From: Cryptomeria japonica
Lineage: Eukaryota > Streptophyta > Pinopsida > Cupressales > Cupressaceae
Direction: 5' to 3'
DNA length: 64,000 bases
NCBI RefSeq assembly: GCF_030272615.1
Contig: NC_081413.1
Span: 329,802,802 to 329,866,801 of the forward strand
Within the stretch, counting starts at the first letter, position 1. The number at the start of each line of letters is the position of its first letter. The translations under genes were made by a program, and so were the position numbers. The notes beneath the pieces are model-generated. The model was not told the origin of the DNA. It ran no database searches and worked only from the letters and a program-made list of their open reading frames with translations. Shown one piece after another: positions 46,618 through 59,100 of this stretch.

Positions 46618-46635
46618 GCCCCACGGTGGGCGCCA
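46618..46635 (-). promoter_or_regulatory. Primer-binding site for tRNA-Lys
   Basis: The plus strand reads GCCCCACGGTGGGCGCCA, which equals the 3' end of plant tRNA-Lys(CUU) including CCA; the element RNA is therefore complementary to it. It lies four bases inside the 5' LTR, the normal position for a primer site. The tRNA identity is from known tRNA 3' ends, not from a search. Confidence 0.8.
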
Positions 46636-46639
46636 GAAA

Positions 46640-48117
46640 TGTATGCGGGAAAAGTGGGCTGATAAAACTCAATATGTGAAAATATTGTTAGATACTAGTC
46701 CACACACACACATAGGACTTCTTGATACAAGCTATGGAGTAATAACGTATTACTCAGCTTCCCAAGGTGGGTCCCATGGTTCTCTATCTCACAATGTCCC
46801 TCAAACCAATGTTTTTTCTCTCAGATCACTAAGCAAAATGGTTTAGGGATGGCAAATGCAAGAATGAGGGATGTTTTAATAGTTTTTAGTATGAAAGGTA
46901 TGCTAAGCTATGTATGATCTTAGAAATGCAATAGACTAAATGATAAGATGACAAGATTAGTATGAATACTATCCTAACATGATATATTAGTCTATAATTG
47001 AGCTAAGATGATAAAGAAATTATTCTAAACATGCATATTTAAACTAATTCCTGATTTCAAAGAGGCTAAAATGATGAGCATAAAAATGATATGAAAGTTT
47101 GAATGTATTTGAGCATAAGTATGATACTACAAATTTGAAGGATGATTGTTATGGAGGAATGAGAGCTCTATTTATAGCAAGAATAGGGCAATGGATGGTC
47201 AGGATTGAATGGTTTAATCAAGGGTTGAGTTTGAAAATTGGGGATCCATGTTTGTAATTGGCACCAATGAAATGGTGACAAGTGTCAACATAAGACTGGG
47301 TTAAGAGAAGGGGTTGGAGGCATTCAATACCTGAGAAGACCTCATGGTTATCTAGAGGCTAAGGGTCAAGCTTAAATTAGGATTACCCACTGGATTAAGA
47401 GTTAATCCAAGGATAAACCTTTGTGCAAATGATTAAGAGATAATCATGGTCAAAGCATTAAAGGCCTGATGAGACCCTTGGGTTGGATGAAGGTTGAGTC
47501 AAAACAAATGTTTTAACCATGTAGGAGGGTTTGAGTTAACCATTAATGCTTATTGGAGACTTTGGGGATTAAGTGGTTGAAAGTTGGAAACCTTCAATGG
47601 TTATCAAAGACTTTGAGGAACTAAGTGGTTGAAGGTTTGAAGCCTTTAATGGTTATCAAAGACTTTGAGGGTTTGATAAGTGACTTCCCTTTGCTTAGGG
47701 ATGCGACAAAGTTTAGAGGAGGGGTTAGGTTAATTAGAAGCGATTAGAAGATTCTAGAAGGGATTAGAAAGGGGTTTGGGATTTTGCAAGTGGATGGAGG
47801 GATAATAGGATTTAATTGAAATAAAGTAATTTAATTCAATTTGGTTGCAATTTGGGGAAATTAAATAAATTAGATTTATTCAATTTAGGATAACTATTTA
47901 ATTAAATTTGAATTTAATTAAAAGTGGATAGGGGGGATTTAATTGAATAAAATGATTTATTCATTAAATGGGTATAGTGAATTTTATTCAAATAAATTGA
48001 ATAATTTACTTAATAAAATAGAAGAATGTGGGTAGTTTAATTAAATTGGATTTAATCAAATAGAGAAATGAACATAAAATATTCATTTAGGAATATGGTC
48101 ATTTTTATACATCTACA
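46640..48117 (-). repeat. Tat element LTR (5' LTR in element sense)
   Basis: The plus strand begins TGTATGCGGGAAAAGTGG and ends TTTTTATACATCTACA. It is nearly identical to 30093-31572. In element sense it contains the promoter that drives gag-pol leftwards. Confidence 0.92.
47168..47177 (-). promoter_or_regulatory. TATA box of the Tat gag-pol promoter
   Basis: The minus strand reads TTGCTATAAATAGAGCTCTC, a close match to the plant TATA consensus, about 940 bases into the LTR in element sense. The same box is in the other LTR at about 30622-30632. Confidence 0.7.
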
Positions 48118-48122
48118 AGTTG
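48118..48122. repeat. Target-site duplication of the Tat element (right)
   Basis: AGTTG, matching 30088-30092. Confidence 0.9.
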
Positions 48123-48260
48123 TAGTCTTCCACTGTGTAATCTAAACTTCGATATCTTGTTGTATCTTAATGTTGTGTTTGCCTTCAAAAAAAAAAATTA
48201 TTGCACTCCATTTGTGTGTTTTAGCTTTATCCCTTCAGGGTTTCCTGGCGGGGCATTACA
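48123..48260 (+). repeat. LARD 5' LTR, last 138 bp
   Basis: Continues from 30092 and ends TTCCTGGCGGGGCATTACA, the same type of end as solo LTRs A and B. It is followed at once by the primer-binding site. Confidence 0.8.
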
Positions 48261-48262
48261 TT

Positions 48263-48276
48263 TGGTATCAGAGTGC
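48263..48276 (+). promoter_or_regulatory. Primer-binding site for tRNA-iMet
   Basis: TGGTATCAGAGTGC, two bases inside the LTR end, matches the common plant initiator-Met primer site TGGTATCAGAGC at eleven of its twelve positions. Confidence 0.85.
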
Positions 48277-51200
48277 AAGTTGCAAACACTAGGATCTCTG
48301 GTGTTGCTCGTGCCCTTAGTTGGTGTGAGGTGTATCGACCTTATGTTGTATGCTCGTCCTCCTTTTTGTATGTGTGTGACTGAGTAGACGTTAACTTGTG
48401 TGTAATGTGTGTGTTCACACCTTGTTTTCACCTTCTTGATGTTGGCGTTTTGAGTGATTATATGTGCTTTATGTGCTTATTGATGTCTTGGTCTACGATT
48501 ACTCATATTTTGAAAGAGAGTCGTATGTACCTTCCTTATTGAGTGTTGTACTCTTTGGACTAATCCATTTGGGTTGGTCAGTGCTTGTCTGGAATCTGAC
48601 AGTATGAAATGTGCTTGTTTAAGATTATGATCTAGTTTAGTGTTGTTCGCTTGAAGGACTAGTATGGGAAATATTTAATGCTTATTTTGTAGCAAATTGA
48701 ATGATTATCACCCTCCCTCCTCTCTCTCTCTCTAGAAATTAAAATGTTTGGGATATGTGAAATTATCTCTGATTTGAGTTTTCTTTTTGCGAGAGAAAAG
48801 GGTGTGACTTCTTGAGCCCTTGTGTGAGCCTTATGATGCTTATGTGTCTTTAGATTATAAAAGGGCTTCGGGTTAAAAGTTCATATTGGTTATTGGGAGA
48901 AAATTGTATGTTTTCATTTAAGAATTCTCCATGTGTAATGTAGGAGTAACATAATTAAATTATATCTTGAGTGAGGTGCATTAATATGTGAATAGTTGTT
49001 ATGTGAAACTGCTTGGTTTGTAAAAGAAGTATTAAAGGGAACATGTTATAGTAGCTTCGAGAGTGTATTAATGTGTTCCACGAAAGATTGTTTTATGTAT
49101 TTCATTAAACCAGTTTGATTGAGGATCTATTTTAGCAATGCTCCATTTAAAGTGCTTTTGGATATATGTAATTACATTATTATGTTTAGAAAGTGCAATT
49201 GAAAAGCTTGTTGATGTGCATGCATTAATATGTATTATTTTGTTGATAGCTCCTCACTTACCTTCTGATCGTAATTTGATTTTCAATGATAGGTTGCAAA
49301 TTATGATATGTGTCTGTATTGTATTAAGTAATGAGTGTTCAGTAGAACTCTGGTATTATTGAAAAGATTGCTTATTTTGATCTATGCTGTTTGGAAAACT
49401 AGAACATTCTGTTGCAACCATAATAATTGGAAATGTCATGTTAGGCTATTTGGCATCCTTCTAAAATGGTAGCGAACTGATAACCATGCAATTAAATGAT
49501 AGGCTTATAGTGAGAAATTTTAACATATAGTGTGATCTTGTTGATCTTGTGTCTTTGTAGGAAATAGTTTGATTATCAAACTCTCTTTTCCTTCTCTTTG
49601 CCTAGATTATAAGATTTTTAGAAATGCTATGAAGAATGCATTGATTTAAATAGAATGTTTATAAAACATGTGAAATTGTACTGATGCATTTTGGCGTCAT
49701 ATTGAAAGATGAAAGTCCTCTTTGGAAAAGAAATTGCATAGTTAGTAATTTAGTTACAGATGCTTAGTGAAATTAGAGAAAGATATAGGAATGATGTTAT
49801 TTCATTATGTAATTGTGAATTGTTAAAAATTTCAGTACTTGTACCTAGAGTAAACTTGATTCAGTTATTCATGTGGGAAGCATTATTTAAATCTTCCTTG
49901 AGTAGATGATAGCATACTGAAAAGTACTCCCCATGAATGTGACTAAACCAGTACTGGTGTATTCGTGTGTATTGTAAGAAACCCATGCTTATTATATGTG
50001 CCCATGGGTTGGTGAAGTAATCAACCATGGAGGATATGTTGCTTATGAGTATGGGAAACCATACTGTTTATGTGATGTTGCTTATTTGTTTCCCTACTGA
50101 GTACCAAACCTCGGGTTGCAGGTAATTCAGTATGTTAAGGGGTAGTATTAGAAGTCACCATTCCTTGAATAGTATGGATCGGTGTATGAGTAATGTCGAC
50201 ACAAAGTGACTTTAGCTTCTCTATTTTGAGGAATGATATAGTTATACAATAAAATTGTATCAAAGGTGTACTCAATACTTTCCCTTTTGATGAATCTATT
50301 TATAGGTTTATGTGTGACAGTCTATCCTCTCCTTTAATTGAGCATTTTGATGGCAATTCTTGAGCATTATGGTGGTGTATTTTGGAGGATCCTTTGCCTT
50401 GTCTTCATGAAAGGTAGATTTATCTACATGGGCTGCTAGTTAGTATGTGTGGGTGGACATGTGGGTGAACCTTAGTCATGTATACCTCTGGCTTACGGCG
50501 AGTGTCCTGTGAGGTATGTCACTATGCGAGATGTGACCCGCGCGTGCTTTTTTCGTGAGGTACACTACCATGCGGGATACATCCATTGTGTGTCTTCTCC
50601 GCTTGGGGTAATACCATGTCGCGTGATGAGGTGATGCGGGGTGATGTCGAGGTGTGCACCCCCATGCCATGTGGGTAGTGTGACTATGTCGCACCACATG
50701 ATGAGCTACTACGATAGCTAGACGATTGTTCCTTCCTTCCTCGTTGGTGGCTAGATGCTAGTCACATAGTGATGTTATGTGCAATTGTGATATTCTTGTT
50801 TATTTCTTTGGGGACCAGCAATTTATTCTACTTTGACTTTGAAGGTTTAGCCACGATCTTGTGAGCTTTTGCATTCTTGATTTGGTGTTGCAATTCCGGA
50901 TTATTTTATTGCCTTATTGTTGGAATAGATGATTTATTATCTTTTTTTCATCTGTACTTTGGTGGCTAAACTGATTTATCCTTATTGTTTTCGTATGTTG
51001 GTCTTGTGTTGAAATGTGAAATTCCTCTCCAAGAACATATGAGACGGTCTTGGCAGAGTGTGTATGAGGAAGTAGACGTAAGAAACCTTGAGGATGGGGG
51101 TATGTGAGGCTGTGATGCAGCTAGGATCCACTACCTACCTATGTGTGGTGACTTTCTCTTGGAGGCTAACCACCTTATTCAACAAGGGATATTCACGAAG

Positions 51201-51960
51201 GTCTTGTATGGAAGGTAGCACCGCTATGGTGTGCCCTAGCACCATCAAGCCTTTGAGTGAGATATTGGATATTTATGATCATATTGTCGTTCTGAGATCA
51301 AGCATAGAGATGTTGATCGTGCATGTTATCTTTGACCGAGCATTAGACATACTCACATGTGGCCTTTTGAGTTGTGCATTCCAGTTATGTGGATGATTGT
51401 TATGTGTAATCATGGAGTAAACTGTGTTAACTTGTCACTATGTTATGGGACATAGTCTGTGGAAAGGTTTTCATATGCTTGGCAAGTGTAAACAATTGCG
51501 TTATTTTTGTTGCTCTTGTTTCATGGAAGTTAACTTGGTTGTAGAAATTGAAATTTTGAAGCTAGTTCTTGTGATAAAGTTTTACGAAAAAGATGGATTG
51601 GTAAAAGAAATTGATCATGATGGCATGTTTTCTTGTCATATTTGGTTGATGAGTATGGTAATTGTTGTTTACCTCTTTCTAATGCATTAACTTGGTGTAA
51701 TGAAAAGGAGAAAATTCGTGTTTCTTTGCTATGATTGTGGATAATTCCTAGAATGTTATAAGAAATGTATGTATTTAGATGTATCTTGCCAATGGGTAAT
51801 GGCATTCATAAAGGATTTAGCAATAATGTTTCATTTATTTATGGAAAGATTCCTATGTGCAATTTAATATTTGATGAATGATTTTCAGGGCTAATGCGTG
51901 CGACATGTTCTCCATCTAGCCTTACGACTTCCAGGAGTAAGTCGGAACCTAGGGGGAGAA
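48277..51960 (+). other. Non-coding interior of the LARD
   Basis: About 3.7 kb without gag, protease, RT or integrase motifs in any frame I examined. The longest frames (for example 51088-51396, 102 codons) have no recognisable domain. It ends with the purine tract CCTAGGGGGAGAA directly against the 3' LTR (51961), which would prime plus-strand synthesis. The element must use proteins from another retrotransposon to move. Confidence 0.75.
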
Positions 51961-53855
51961 TGTAGTACCTCTGCCCTAATCAATTTCTAATCTCGGTTTG
52001 ACCTTGGTTAGTTTATCATAATATAATGATTATAGTCAGATGTTTTGATTTAGTGCATACCTGTTAATGTGGTTTTCATACCAATTCATATGCAAGTTAT
52101 TAATTCTCATATTTCATGTTATTATCTCGAGCTAACACTTTCATTAAATTTATATATGTATGCATGTATGACTCTTGGTTGCATGAGATTTCAGGTACAA
52201 TGCCACATGGGTGCGAAGTTTGTCACTGTCTGAGTTTGCAAGTTTGAGTGTACCCCTTCAATCCTTAGAGTTGGATTAGGTGGTCGTGGTAACCTCGTTT
52301 GACCATAGTCGTGCTCAAGTGAGCGTCGTCAGTCGTCATCGGTATACCCTTTGGTTAGGTATGCGGGTCGTCTATCTGTGTGGCTTTCTTGGGTTGCGTG
52401 TTTGGTGTGTGTGGTTAAATTGAGTAATTAACCCTTAATCTTTAATTTGATTTAATGTGTGTTTACGCATTAGTTTATTTGGGGACTAAATTAAATAGGC
52501 TCCCTTTTTATGTGATTAATCGTTATTTGAATTGCTCGATTTAAATTAGGAGCAAGTTCAATTAAATAGTCAATTTTAATGTTAAACTTAATATGTTTAT
52601 GCTGTTGGAAAAGAAAGATTTAAATTTAATTGAAATAGAATTAATTTAATCTTTTTGGCATTTTTGAAATAGAAAGATTAATTTCAGTTATTTGAGAAAA
52701 TCAATTTTTTAAATTGAAAAGCAAAATTAATTTATTGATATAGTTTAAAAGAATGATTCTTGAGGAATTATTTTAAATAAAATATTTTAATTCCAAAAAT
52801 AAAATTTTGGTCAAACTTCTCCCATTTAACCTAGACTTTTGGAAAATATGGGAGATTGATTTTTTTGGGAAAAATATTTTTGGATGGAAAATTTCGGGGT
52901 TTTGGAAGGAGAAGGATTTCTTGAGCTGTAGGTTGGGGCTCTCCATTAGATCTTCTCCAGGAATGCTTGTTGAGGTAGGAATTTGTTTACCAATCTGGTT
53001 AATTGTTTAAAAAAAATTAAAAAATTGTGCTTGAATGTTCTTCATGTAAATTTTGTTGTAAATTCTCCATTGATTGCTCAAGATTAAGAATTATAGTGAA
53101 ATTAGTCAAAGTTTGGCTTATTGCTTGAATCCTTGCATGAGATATGAGCTCCTTTTAGTCCAAAATTGTTATTTTGGAAGGTTATTCAACAAACTCCTCT
53201 AAATTTGGAAACCTTATCATTCTGGAAATTTTTATTTTAGGTCTCATTATGAGATTGTTTTAAAAAATGGGGGTTTGTTGGTTTTAAAAAAATAAATAAT
53301 ATAAAACCAATATTGATGATCAAAAATAGATTCTTTTTAATGTTAAATCGAAACTTTTTTGTTTAAAAAAAATGTATTTTTTCATTGGGGTTGGAGGGCG
53401 GGGAGTGGAGGCTCTACCCGCGCCTCCTCCCTTGCACAGGTTTGCGACCGACAGCGACCGACGGCTATCGCAGTTAACTGTGACCCCCGCGGTGGCCGCA
53501 GAGTCCCCTGCGTCCACTGTGTGGGCGCCGCGGGACCTGCAACCCCCGCAATGGCGCCACCCCGCGGCTAGGGAACGACCGCCCCCAACCTCCACGTTTG
53601 GGAGGTGGGCCCGGCTGCCCTCGCCGCCCCTTTTTTAATTATTTTTTTTAGGTTTTTTTTTAAAAAATTATTAAAATTTAAAGTTTTTTTTTTATATATA
53701 CATAACTTTTAATTAATTATTAATTATTATTAATATATATATATAATAATTAATATTTAATTTGGAAGTTGTGCATTATTAAATTATTATTAATATATAT
53801 TTTATTAATGAAGATTAATATATATATATATATATATTAATTAAATTATAATTAG
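51961..53855 (+). repeat. LARD 3' LTR, first segment
   Basis: Starts TGTAGTACCTCTGCCC and aligns with 26172-28010. It is interrupted by LINE-B within a TATATA-rich tract, and the LTR resumes at about 62849. Confidence 0.87.
53390..53626. other. GC-rich island in LARD 3' LTR
   Basis: Homologue of the island at 27612-27870, with deletions and substitutions between the two copies. Long open frames on both strands here (53320-53595 minus; 53359-53571 and 53372-53638 plus) reflect GC composition, not conserved coding. Confidence 0.6.
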
Positions 53856-54146
53856 AAAATGGCTCTGCAGGTTAACAGCGATCGACGACTTGGCGCTTGG
53901 GCAGATGTTGGTTGGGATGACCCGCCACACGTGCTGCAGTGGGTGTTCTCCAAAGGTCGATGGGTGGATAGGGCTCCGTTTCTGTGAAGGCATCGCAGAG
54001 AGTTTCGACCGGTATCAAAATATTTCTAGGGTTTTTTCAAAAGGGTTCCGCGGTGTGGAAGGGAAAGCTCTAACAGGCAAGGATCGGATGGACGAAATAG
54101 AAACAGGGGTGGGAAAGCATTATCTGTTCACCGCTCCTTCGCTGAA
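53856..54146 (+). other. LINE-B 5' leader
   Basis: Moderately GC-rich, distinct from the AT-rich LTR on its left. A short frame starts at ATG 53859 (ALQVNSDRRLGAWADVGWDD) and stops after about 42 codons; a second frame at 53890-54153 is weak. Likely the internal promoter and untranslated leader of the LINE. Confidence 0.45.
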
Positions 54147-56116
54147 GTGGTAGCCATGGGAATTCCAGTGGTGTCTAGGGCATCAGGTTTTATTAAACAA
54201 CCAAATGGAGCTTGTGGCACTAGGGCATCCGGGTCTGCTAAACAAATGGATATGAATGCGGCTGTTAATGATAAAGATGCGGGGAGCTCGAGCAGTAAAG
54301 AGCATGTGGAAACTGGTAACAAGGATCACTCTGTTCCTTCGAAGGAGGTTTGGTTTCCTCGACCTTGTTTTGATTTTTTTGGTTCTATTGTAGCCGATAG
54401 GGCTTCCAAGTTGCATTATGTGGCTATTTTAGGGGAAATCTGGGGTCCTCCGACAAACTTATACAAATTACATTCTAAATTACGCAAATGTTGGCCTGCT
54501 TTGGTTTGTTTTCAGTTGTTATCCTCCAATTCCTGTGTCTTGGTTTTTGAAACCCCCCGTTGCAAGGATGATGTTCTTAAAAGCTCATTATATTGGTTTG
54601 GTAATGTTTTAGTTAGGGTTTTTGTTTGGAAACCCTTCTTTGTGTCGGAATGGGTCAAACCTAACTCTCTTCTGGTTTGGTTTGGCTTGCCTCAACTTCC
54701 TTTTGAATTTATGGATCCGGAGGTGCTGAAATCAATAGGGGATAATTTTGTTTGTTTTCTAACATCTAAATCGGTTCTTGAGGAAGGGAAGGTTCTGGTA
54801 AAAATATGTGTTCTAATTTCCCCGACATTAGTATGCCCAATTTCTTGTAATATCAAGTCAAATGAAGGCATCTAGAAGCAACCTATTGTGAAAATGAAGG
54901 ATGACCTGGTTCAAAATTTGATAATTGTGGATGCTCCTTTGTTTTTTGACTTTCGAAATGTAAAAATTGGGTTAAACAATGAGGTTGATCAAAATATTTC
55001 TTTTACTCCTGCTCCAGCCAAAGACTCTTCTCAGGTCTTGGTAGGGTCTATTTGTCATGGCAAGGAAGACCTAAACAATGCTGCTCAAATAAATCATAAT
55101 AATCTTGCTAAAGAATCTCCTCAGGGATTAACTGGGTCTGTTAGATATCTCAAGGAGGGACTTAACAGTATCGTTCTCCCTAATAATAAAACTGCCACTA
55201 TCATTTTTGCAAATGAGGTGAACATCTCATCTCAGGGTATGGGGACTATTGGTCATGTTAAAGATGGCATTCCCAATTTTGGTAAACATTCGGCTCTTCC
55301 TTCATTACATGAGTCTTTTGTTTGTTCTCTTAAGGAGGGGGGTTTGGATAGTAGCGTAGGGGTTGAGGACATTAATGTTTTAGATCGATCATCTGATCCT
55401 ATTGCTACAACCGGGGTAATTGCTCCGGTTGGGCCTAGTGTTGTTAATCATGATGACGATGCTTTAATTAAACAAGTTAAAGAGTTACTACATAATGAGC
55501 CTCCTAGGGATAGTACTAAACCTCAATCTCTGCATATTCTTCCAGATGACCACACGACTCAGCTAGTTGAACAATTGCTTAAATTTAATAAGGATTTTGT
55601 GGAAGATGAGGTCTTGGAAAAGGTAGTGTGCTCTATTGGGAATGATATGGATTTAATTCATAAGAGTTTGTCTCTCCTTCCTTAAATCCTTCTGAGGCCC
55701 CTATTATCACCTCTCAGGATGATCCAAATAGAGTTGTTCTTTAGAATGTGACCCTATTGCATCGCTCATCTCCAGTGAAAACGCCCAATAAATCTTCTAT
55801 TGCTCAGGTTCAGCTGAATTTCCCTAACACTATAGTGTCTCCTGGAAGGGGTAGACATCCAAAGAGTTGTAAAACTCAGTTGGAAATTGATGTAGGTGTT
55901 CAACAAGTTCTGTCGGCCTCTCCTGGTTTCAAGAAGGCGACCATCTTGAATTTTGGAAATGGAAAAGGTAGTGGGTCACTCAAGTCTAAAAAAAGGTATG
56001 TTATTAGCCCTTCGATTACTAGATCTGCTTTGGTCAAGAGAAGCTTACACAAAAACTTTGGGGAGAAATGTTCTTCTCCCATTAGTGAAAAGAGGGGAGT
56101 GTCGACCTCCCCTTGA
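54147..56116 (+). pseudogene. LINE-B ORF1 (DUF4283 RNA-binding protein)
   Basis: Plant LINE ORF1 proteins bind LINE RNA. The first block (54147-54875) has PSKEVWFPRPCFDFFGSIVA, then the DUF4283-like core: LRKCWPALVCFQLLSSNSCV, YWFGNVLVRVFVWKPFFV and LLVWFGLPQLPFEFMDPEVL. A TAG at 54873 interrupts; the same frame resumes (54888-55685). After a shift near 55682 and another TAG at 55742, a basic C-terminal part follows (GRGRHPKSCKTQLEI). The stop at 56114 is five bases before the ORF2 ATG at 56122. I do not see the CCHC knuckle often found in this family. Confidence 0.72.
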
Positions 56117-59100
56117 ATTCAATGAAGATTATATCATGGAATGTTAGGGGCTTAAATGCCCCTAGCAAGAGATGCTTGATCAAGTCTCAGTTAGCTTTGG
56201 TTAAGTGGGATTTAGGTTTACTTCAGGAAACTAAACTTTCATCGAAAAACTTAGAATTTGTATTTTCTTCTTGGAAAAAATGGAAGTTTTTTTCTTGTCC
56301 AGCTGCTGGGGCTTGGGGAGGTCTGGCTCTGTTATGGAATGATTTTGTAGTTGATGTAAAATTGGCCGCATCTGAGCCTAGTTGGATGTTGTCATTAGTC
56401 TCTTTCAGAGCCTCAAGTTTTAAAGTATGGTGTTCAACATTTATGCCCCCTCGGGTATTTTGGCTAAATATAGGTTGTGGCAGGAACTCATTAGGGTGTC
56501 TTCCCCCCTTAGGAATTCTTTTATCCTGTTTGGGGGAGATTTTAATGCAGTTTTGAATTTAAGTGAAAAATCGGGGGGGATTTACCCAAATAAGAAATCC
56601 ATGGATGATTTTAATGCATTCATTGTTGACATGTCCCTTTTTGATTGCAAGCCCAATAATGGTCTATTCACATGGACAACTATGAGGAAATTTTTTTCTT
56701 AGATTGTGGAAAGATTGGATAGATTTTTACTCTCAGACAATTGGTTTGATTCAGCCATTGAGTTTTTTTCTTCCATTCTCCCCATGGCTGGATCAGATCA
56801 TTTCCCGGTCTCTCTGACAATTGTATGGGATAAACCTGGTCACAAGCTTCCTTTTAAATTCGAGCCAATGTGGTTTAGGGATCCCTCCTTTCTTCCCCTC
56901 CTGAGACAATGGTGGAGAGAGGCTCCTTTCTGTAGGGGTTCTAGAATGTTTCAATTGGTTAAGAAGATTACTTTCTTGAAAAAAAATATTAGAGGTTGGA
57001 ACTCCCTTCATTTCAAGAATATTTTTGTAGAAAAACAGAGGGTTTTAGACATGTTAGAGGTACTCAATAAGCATGTCTTGCTGCATGGTTTGGGCTCTAA
57101 GGTGTTGGATGAACTCAGGTCTCTTAGGAGTGAACTAGAAGAAATCTTGGCTAGAGAGGAAGTTTATTGGAGACAAAAATCTCGGGAGTTATGGCTAGCA
57201 GATGGTGATAAGAATACAAAATTTTTTCATGCTAGCACTAAATTGAAAAGGGCTAGGAATAGGGTCTCTTGTATTCAGGATTGTTAGGGGAATATCCTTT
57301 CTAAGGATGAGGATATCTCTAAGGAAGCGGTTAAGTTTTTTAAGAATCTTCTTTCTTCTGAAAATATTGAGGATTCAAACAATATCTCGTCTCTTATTCC
57401 TTCTCTGGTCTCTCCTGAGGATAATAGAATGTTAATGGCACCATTTTCAATAGAAGAAGTTCGGGGGGCTGTCTTTGTTATGAATCCGAACAAGGCTCCC
57501 AGGCCTAATGGTTTCACTCCTTTGTTTTTTCAAAAATGTTGGGAGTTTGTTGGTCAGGATGTCTTTTTGGCTTTAGAGGAAGCTAGGAGGAATAGGTCTA
57601 TCCTCAAAGAAATGAAAACTACCTTGATTGTCATTTTACCTAAAAAGGATGATCCTAAAACCTTCGTAGATTTCTATCCTATAGCTTTATGTAACACCGT
57701 TTATAAGATATTCTCTAAAGTAATTGCAATGAGGTTGGCTAAGTTATTACCAAGAATAATTTCCCTTGATCAAGGAGGTTTTGTCCTGCATACGAAAACT
57801 TTTGAAGGGGATATAGTTGCACATGAGGTCCTACATTCGATTTCTGCCCAGAAATCTCCTACATTGATTCTTAAGTTAGACATGATGAAAGCCTATGATA
57901 GTGTTGAGTGGAAAGCATTAAAAATTGTCTTGTCAAGGTTGGGTTTCTCCCTGGCCTGGATAAAATGGATTATGGCTTGCATTTCCTCAGCAAGATTCTC
58001 GGTTCTTATTAATGGATCCCCCTGTGGTTTCTTTCACTCTTATAGGGGTTTAAGGCAAGGGGATCTGCTCTCACCCTTTTTATTTATTCTACTAGCTGAA
58101 GGTCTGAGTCGGGCAATTGGCTCAACTAGTGAAAGTGGTTCATGGAAGGGCATTAAAATTTAGAATTTTGATCATAGGATCTCTCATTGCCTTTTTGCTA
58201 ATGACACCCTCCTATTTGGTTGTGCAACCTTGAAGGAGGCTCGGGCTATTGATCAAGTGATTAGGGATTATGTAGCTTTTTCGGGTTAGAAAGTCAACGT
58301 CAAAAAATCTAAGGTTTTCTTCTTAAATACTCACTCCCTGCTCTGGGATCAGCTTCAAAAGTTTTGGGGATTCCAACTTGGGGTTCTTCCCTGTACTTAT
58401 TTAGGTGTTCCTTTTTTTGCTAACAAGGTTAAGGTTAGTTTTTGGGATAAAATAGTTTCAGGGGTGTCTAAGAAAATCCACAAATGGCTTACTATGGCGG
58501 GGAAAATTGTGTTGATTAAGTCAGTCTTGAATGCGGTGCCAACTTACTTAATGTCAATTCTCAAAGCTCCAAAGGAAGTTGTTGTCAGTTTAAAGGATAC
58601 ACTGAGGTCTTTTCTTTGGAACAACAACAAGGATGGGAAATCTAGGATCCCTCTGTTAGCTTGGGATAAGGTTTGTCTTCCTAAAGAACTTGGGGGATCT
58701 GGAATTCGTAGCTTGGAAAATCAAAATTTGGCACTAGGGGCCAAATTAGTGTGGAAATTATATGATAATCCAGCCTCCCTTTGGGATAGAATCATGTTCA
58801 CCAAGTATCTTTCTAATGGTGATAGGGAGTCTATATTTCGAGCTGAGTCTCTATGTAAGGGGTTGGCCATTTGGAATTTCATGGGAAAATGTAGAAGAGT
58901 CTTGCTGCCGCATCTTTCTTGGGTTGTGCATAATGGTCTGAAAGTTAGATTTTGGGATGATACTTGGAATGGTCATTGTCCTATGGATTCTATTTGGGAT
59001 TGGTCACCCTTGAAATCTATTCTTTTGGATAAATGGGGGGCCTACTTATCAGACTATTTTACTGTAGTTCATGATGGCAATATGGTGATGGCCCAATGGA

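Larger units (their letters stand above)
30093..48117 (-). mobile_element. Complete Tat-lineage Ty3/gypsy retrotransposon with antisense PMD gene
   Basis: 18.0-kb element with two LTRs (1480 and 1478 bp), 5-bp duplications AGTTG, a tRNA-Lys primer-binding site, a polypurine tract, gag-pol on the minus strand and a convergent plus-strand PMD gene between pol and the 3' LTR. Domain order gag, protease, RT, RNase H, archaeal-type RNase H, integrase, plus an antisense extra ORF, is the Tat pattern. By eye the LTRs differ at about 15 positions, mostly transitions (around 1%), so the insertion is fairly recent. Gag-pol has several stops and cannot act by itself now. It inserted into the LARD 5' LTR, 138 bp before that LTR ends. 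Confidence 0.92.

Noticed and set aside
46618-46635. tRNA-Lys gene
   Set aside because: Only the last 18 bases including CCA are present and they sit four bases from an LTR; this is a primer-binding site.
53320-53638. Overlapping genes on both strands at the GC island
   Set aside because: Several frames are open on both strands because stop codons are rare in GC-rich DNA; the two LTR copies do not keep the frames.
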